A DNA stretch of 8,158 nt, from NCBI GenBank assembly GCA_018814055.1, contig JAHJAL010000072.1, positions 1 through 8,158 of the forward strand, read 5' to 3'. The notes beneath the pieces were generated by a model that was given only the letters and a program-made list of their open reading frames with translations, had not been told where the DNA came from and did not search any database. Made by a program: the position numbers and the translations under genes. Within the stretch, counting starts at the first letter, position 1; every line of letters begins with the position of its first letter. Shown here piece by piece: positions 6,181-8,158 of the stretch. The DNA comes from Patescibacteria group bacterium. GTDB taxonomy: Bacteria; Patescibacteriota; JAHJAL01.

Positions 6181-6183
6181 AAA

Positions 6184-8079
6184 ATGAACAAACATTTGTT
6201 GTTTGTGTTGGGATTGTTGCTGATAATTATTTTGTCGGCTTATTGCGTGTATGATTTGGGTCGGGCGAGGGCGGCAGTGGTTGATTATTTGCTGGTGAGT
6301 GAGGTGTATTATGACACGATTGGTAATGATAGTGATGAGGAGTGGGTAGAAATTTACAATCCAACCGGTGGCGAAGTTGATTTGTCAAACTACAAGATCG
6401 GGGATGAGGAAACGCAGGGGGAGGGAGAAGGGATGTACCAGTTTCCCAGTGGAGCCAGTGTTTTGAACGACCAAACAATGGTAGTGGCCAAAAATGCGGT
6501 GGGTTTTTATGAGTTGTATGGTAAATATCCGGATTTTGAGATTGATAGTAGTGATGATGATATAAGTGATTTTTCGCAGACGTTGGATATGGTGAAATAT
6601 TCAAGCTGGTCGACAGGAAGTCTAAGTCTAACTAATTCGGGTGATGAAATAGTATTGCTCGATGACGGTGACGTGGTGGTTGATGCAGTAGTTTTCGAGG
6701 GAGGGGCTTATGGTGGCGTAACGGCCCACGCGGGGGTGGCGACCGGACATTCGATCCAAAGAGAACCGATTAATAGTGACAGTGATGACTGTAGCAGTGA
6801 TTTTGTAGATATGACTACCCCCACTCCGGGATATGACTGGAGATATGAAGGGGAAAATTATTTTCATGAGATTGGTAGTGTTGATACTGACACAAGTACA
6901 CAGGGTGGAAGTTATTTGAAAGCTAGTACTACAAGTGATAATGCGGGTTTTCTGTTTTTTGGACCTTACGCGACTGATCAGGGTGCGGGCATGCATCAGG
7001 TGTTGTTTCGGCTACGAACAAATGATAATTCCAATGTGAATAATGCAGTGAGAATAGATGCCAGAAATCACGATGGATCCGGTACTTGGGTTTATCGCGA
7101 GATCAAGGGGACTGATTTTGTAGCCAATGATGAATGGCAGAATTTCGGACTGTGGTTCAACCGAGTGGAGGAAGGCAGTATGGAGTTTCGAGTGTGGTTT
7201 TATGATGTGGTTGATCTCGACTTTGACAATATGCGGGTGGGGGAAGTGGACCGAATGGTCTATGAAGCGGAGGATATGCGGCACAATACCGGATCGGTGG
7301 TGGTTGATGCGAATGCTAGTAATGGGCAAGCTTGGCTGGCAACTACGGCTGATAGTGTGACTCATATGCTGTTTGGTCCGTATGAGGATTTGGCGCAGGG
7401 CAATTGGGAGGTTAATTTTGTGGCGAAGGTGAGTGATAATGTGGTAGTTGATAATGTATTGATGGTAGACATATATAATTCGGCGGGGATGGATGAGTAT
7501 AAAAACAAGATATTGAATGGAACCGATTTTGCAGGAAGTGACACATATCAGACAAATAAATTAACGTTTACCCGTAATGATGCAGGGGTGATGGAGTATC
7601 GAGCTTATTATGCGGGTAATGCTGATATGACGATTGATAACATAATTGTGGTCAAAAAAGACAAAATAAGATATGAAGCGGAGGATTTGTATGGAGCCAC
7701 TGGAAATATTGGTGACGATAGTTTGGCTTCGGGGGGAAAGGATCGAATCGCGACAGTGGGTGTTGATGGTGCTGATTGGATGATGTTCGGGCCATATACG
7801 CTCGATCAAACGGCGGGGAATTATCGAGCGACATTTCGCTTGAAAGCGAGTGATAATACCAGCTCAGACGCGGTGGCACTAATCAATGTATATAATTCGG
7901 GGGGAAGTGGAGCGGAGGAAGGTTTGACGATCTGGGGGACGGACTTTACGGCGGTGGATGAGTGGCAGGAGTTTGGGGTGGACTTTACGCGGGTGGAGGA
8001 GGGAGAGATGGAGTATAGAGTTTATTTCTATGATGTGAGTGATATTTCGGTGGATTGGGTGGAGATTGAGAAGTTGTAG
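6184..8079 (+). CDS. Secreted lamin-tail-domain protein with three CBM6/35-like repeats
   Basis: Predicted 631 residues from the ATG at 6184. Residues 1-30 form a signal peptide (MNKH, hydrophobic core LLFVLGLLLIIIL, likely cleavage after ARA). A lamin-tail domain spans about 35-216: LLVSEVYYD, EEWVEIYNPTGGEVDLSNY, LTNSGDEIVLLDD, GHSIQREP and the closing TPTPG are its typical pattern. Three tandem modules of about 136 residues follow (220-355, 358-493, 496-631). Each starts with YE(A/G)E, has a central FGPY and a GTDF motif, and ends in an acidic strand such as MEYRVYFYD; they resemble beta-sandwich carbohydrate-binding modules of the CBM6/35 type, in which the YEAE segment helps bind calcium (family knowledge). 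Modules 1 and 3 are most alike; module 1 has EGE instead of EAE. No sortase motif, C-terminal TM or proper lipobox is seen, so the product is probably released or held non-covalently. Likely role: surface or extracellular glycan binding (inference). It lies 123 bases after the membrane-protein gene with no terminator between. Confidence 0.92.
   Translation: MNKHLLFVLGLLLIIILSAYCVYDLGRARAAVVDYLLVSEVYYDTIGNDSDEEWVEIYNPTGGEVDLSNYKIGDEETQGEGEGMYQFPSGASVLNDQTMVVAKNAVGFYELYGKYPDFEIDSSDDDISDFSQTLDMVKYSSWSTGSLSLTNSGDEIVLLDDGDVVVDAVVFEGGAYGGVTAHAGVATGHSIQREPINSDSDDCSSDFVDMTTPTPGYDWRYEGENYFHEIGSVDTDTSTQGGSYLKASTTSDNAGFLFFGPYATDQGAGMHQVLFRLRTNDNSNVNNAVRIDARNHDGSGTWVYREIKGTDFVANDEWQNFGLWFNRVEEGSMEFRVWFYDVVDLDFDNMRVGEVDRMVYEAEDMRHNTGSVVVDANASNGQAWLATTADSVTHMLFGPYEDLAQGNWEVNFVAKVSDNVVVDNVLMVDIYNSAGMDEYKNKILNGTDFAGSDTYQTNKLTFTRNDAGVMEYRAYYAGNADMTIDNIIVVKKDKIRYEAEDLYGATGNIGDDSLASGGKDRIATVGVDGADWMMFGPYTLDQTAGNYRATFRLKASDNTSSDAVALINVYNSGGSGAEEGLTIWGTDFTAVDEWQEFGVDFTRVEEGEMEYRVYFYDVSDISVDWVEIEKL
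6841..8076 (+). repeat. Three tandem coding modules of about 408 bases
   Basis: Modules lie at 6841-7248, 7255-7662 and 7669-8076. Besides the protein motifs, identity is retained at DNA level: TATGAAGCGGAGGAT occurs at the start of modules 2 and 3 (near 7261 and 7672), and modules 1 and 3 share a similar block near their ends (around 7163-7207 and 7990-8035). This indicates internal duplication, with module 2 most diverged. Confidence 0.85.
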
Positions 8080-8114
8080 GTGAATAGGCAAATAGGATAA
8101 TAGGAAAATGAGGG

Positions 8115-8151
8115 AGTTGAAAGTTATATCTAGTAGCTTTCAACTTTTTTT
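8115..8151 (+). terminator. Intrinsic terminator after the secreted-protein gene
   Basis: AGTTGAAAG (8115-8123) pairs perfectly with CTTTCAACT (8137-8145) around a 13-base loop, and a run of T follows to 8151. It lies 36 bases after the TAG stop and most likely ends the transcript of the secreted-protein gene, perhaps together with the membrane-protein gene before it. Confidence 0.85.
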
Positions 8152-8158
8152 ATCATAA

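Noticed and set aside
6121..6183. Upstream TTG start adding 21 residues to the secreted protein, with AAGGGGG ahead of it
   Set aside because: It places an extra hydrophobic stretch before the real signal peptide, whereas the ATG at 6184 gives a normal signal peptide and has GGAGGG just ahead.
6233..6250. LSAYC as a lipoprotein lipobox in the secreted protein
   Set aside because: The residue before the cysteine is tyrosine instead of a small Gly/Ala/Ser, and a good ordinary signal-peptidase site (ARA|A) follows.

Overview
The window looks like a piece of a bacterial chromosome, most plausibly from a candidate-phyla-radiation (Patescibacteria) lineage such as a parcubacterial group. The grounds are indirect: a compact RpoB of 1121 residues without the large lineage inserts of proteobacterial enzymes, a membrane protein ending in a pilin-like exodomain, a secreted lamin-tail/carbohydrate-binding-like protein, and AT-rich spacers. 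All three genes use the standard code and all end in TAG. The taxonomic call is inference; no rRNA or species marker other than RpoB is present.

Layout. Positions 1-175 lie downstream of rpoB (toward the place where rpoC would be expected, but rpoC is not in the window) and hold a 34-bp inverted repeat that is fully pairable only in the rpoB-sense RNA. Positions 176-3541 (minus) are a complete rpoB. Positions 3542-4608 have no convincing gene. They hold, from left to right, the rpoB leader and a candidate rpoB promoter with a heptamer tandem repeat just upstream, a single perfect DnaA box, a divergent plus-strand promoter with a perfect -35 and an extended -10, then about 520 bases of dense RNA-like secondary structure closed by a stem plus eight T (4023-4545), and a tandem 10-mer.

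Positions 4609-6060 (plus) encode a polytopic membrane protein fused to a pilin-like exodomain. Positions 6184-8079 (plus) encode a secreted protein with a lamin-tail domain and three tandem beta-sandwich repeats, followed by an intrinsic terminator at 8115-8151. The last two genes are co-directional, 123 bases apart with no terminator between them, so they may be co-transcribed and both act at the cell surface.

Most interesting is the putative structured RNA between rpoB and the membrane-protein gene. Several of its helices contain G-U pairs that work only in the plus-strand transcript, in agreement with the promoter direction and the terminator. It does not show the signature motifs of tmRNA, RNase P RNA, SRP RNA, group I/II introns or the common riboswitches I compared it with by eye. 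RpoB itself is also noteworthy: it carries non-consensus residues at three classic rifampicin-contact positions and a glutamine where the near-invariant acidic pair of the active centre normally has glutamate.
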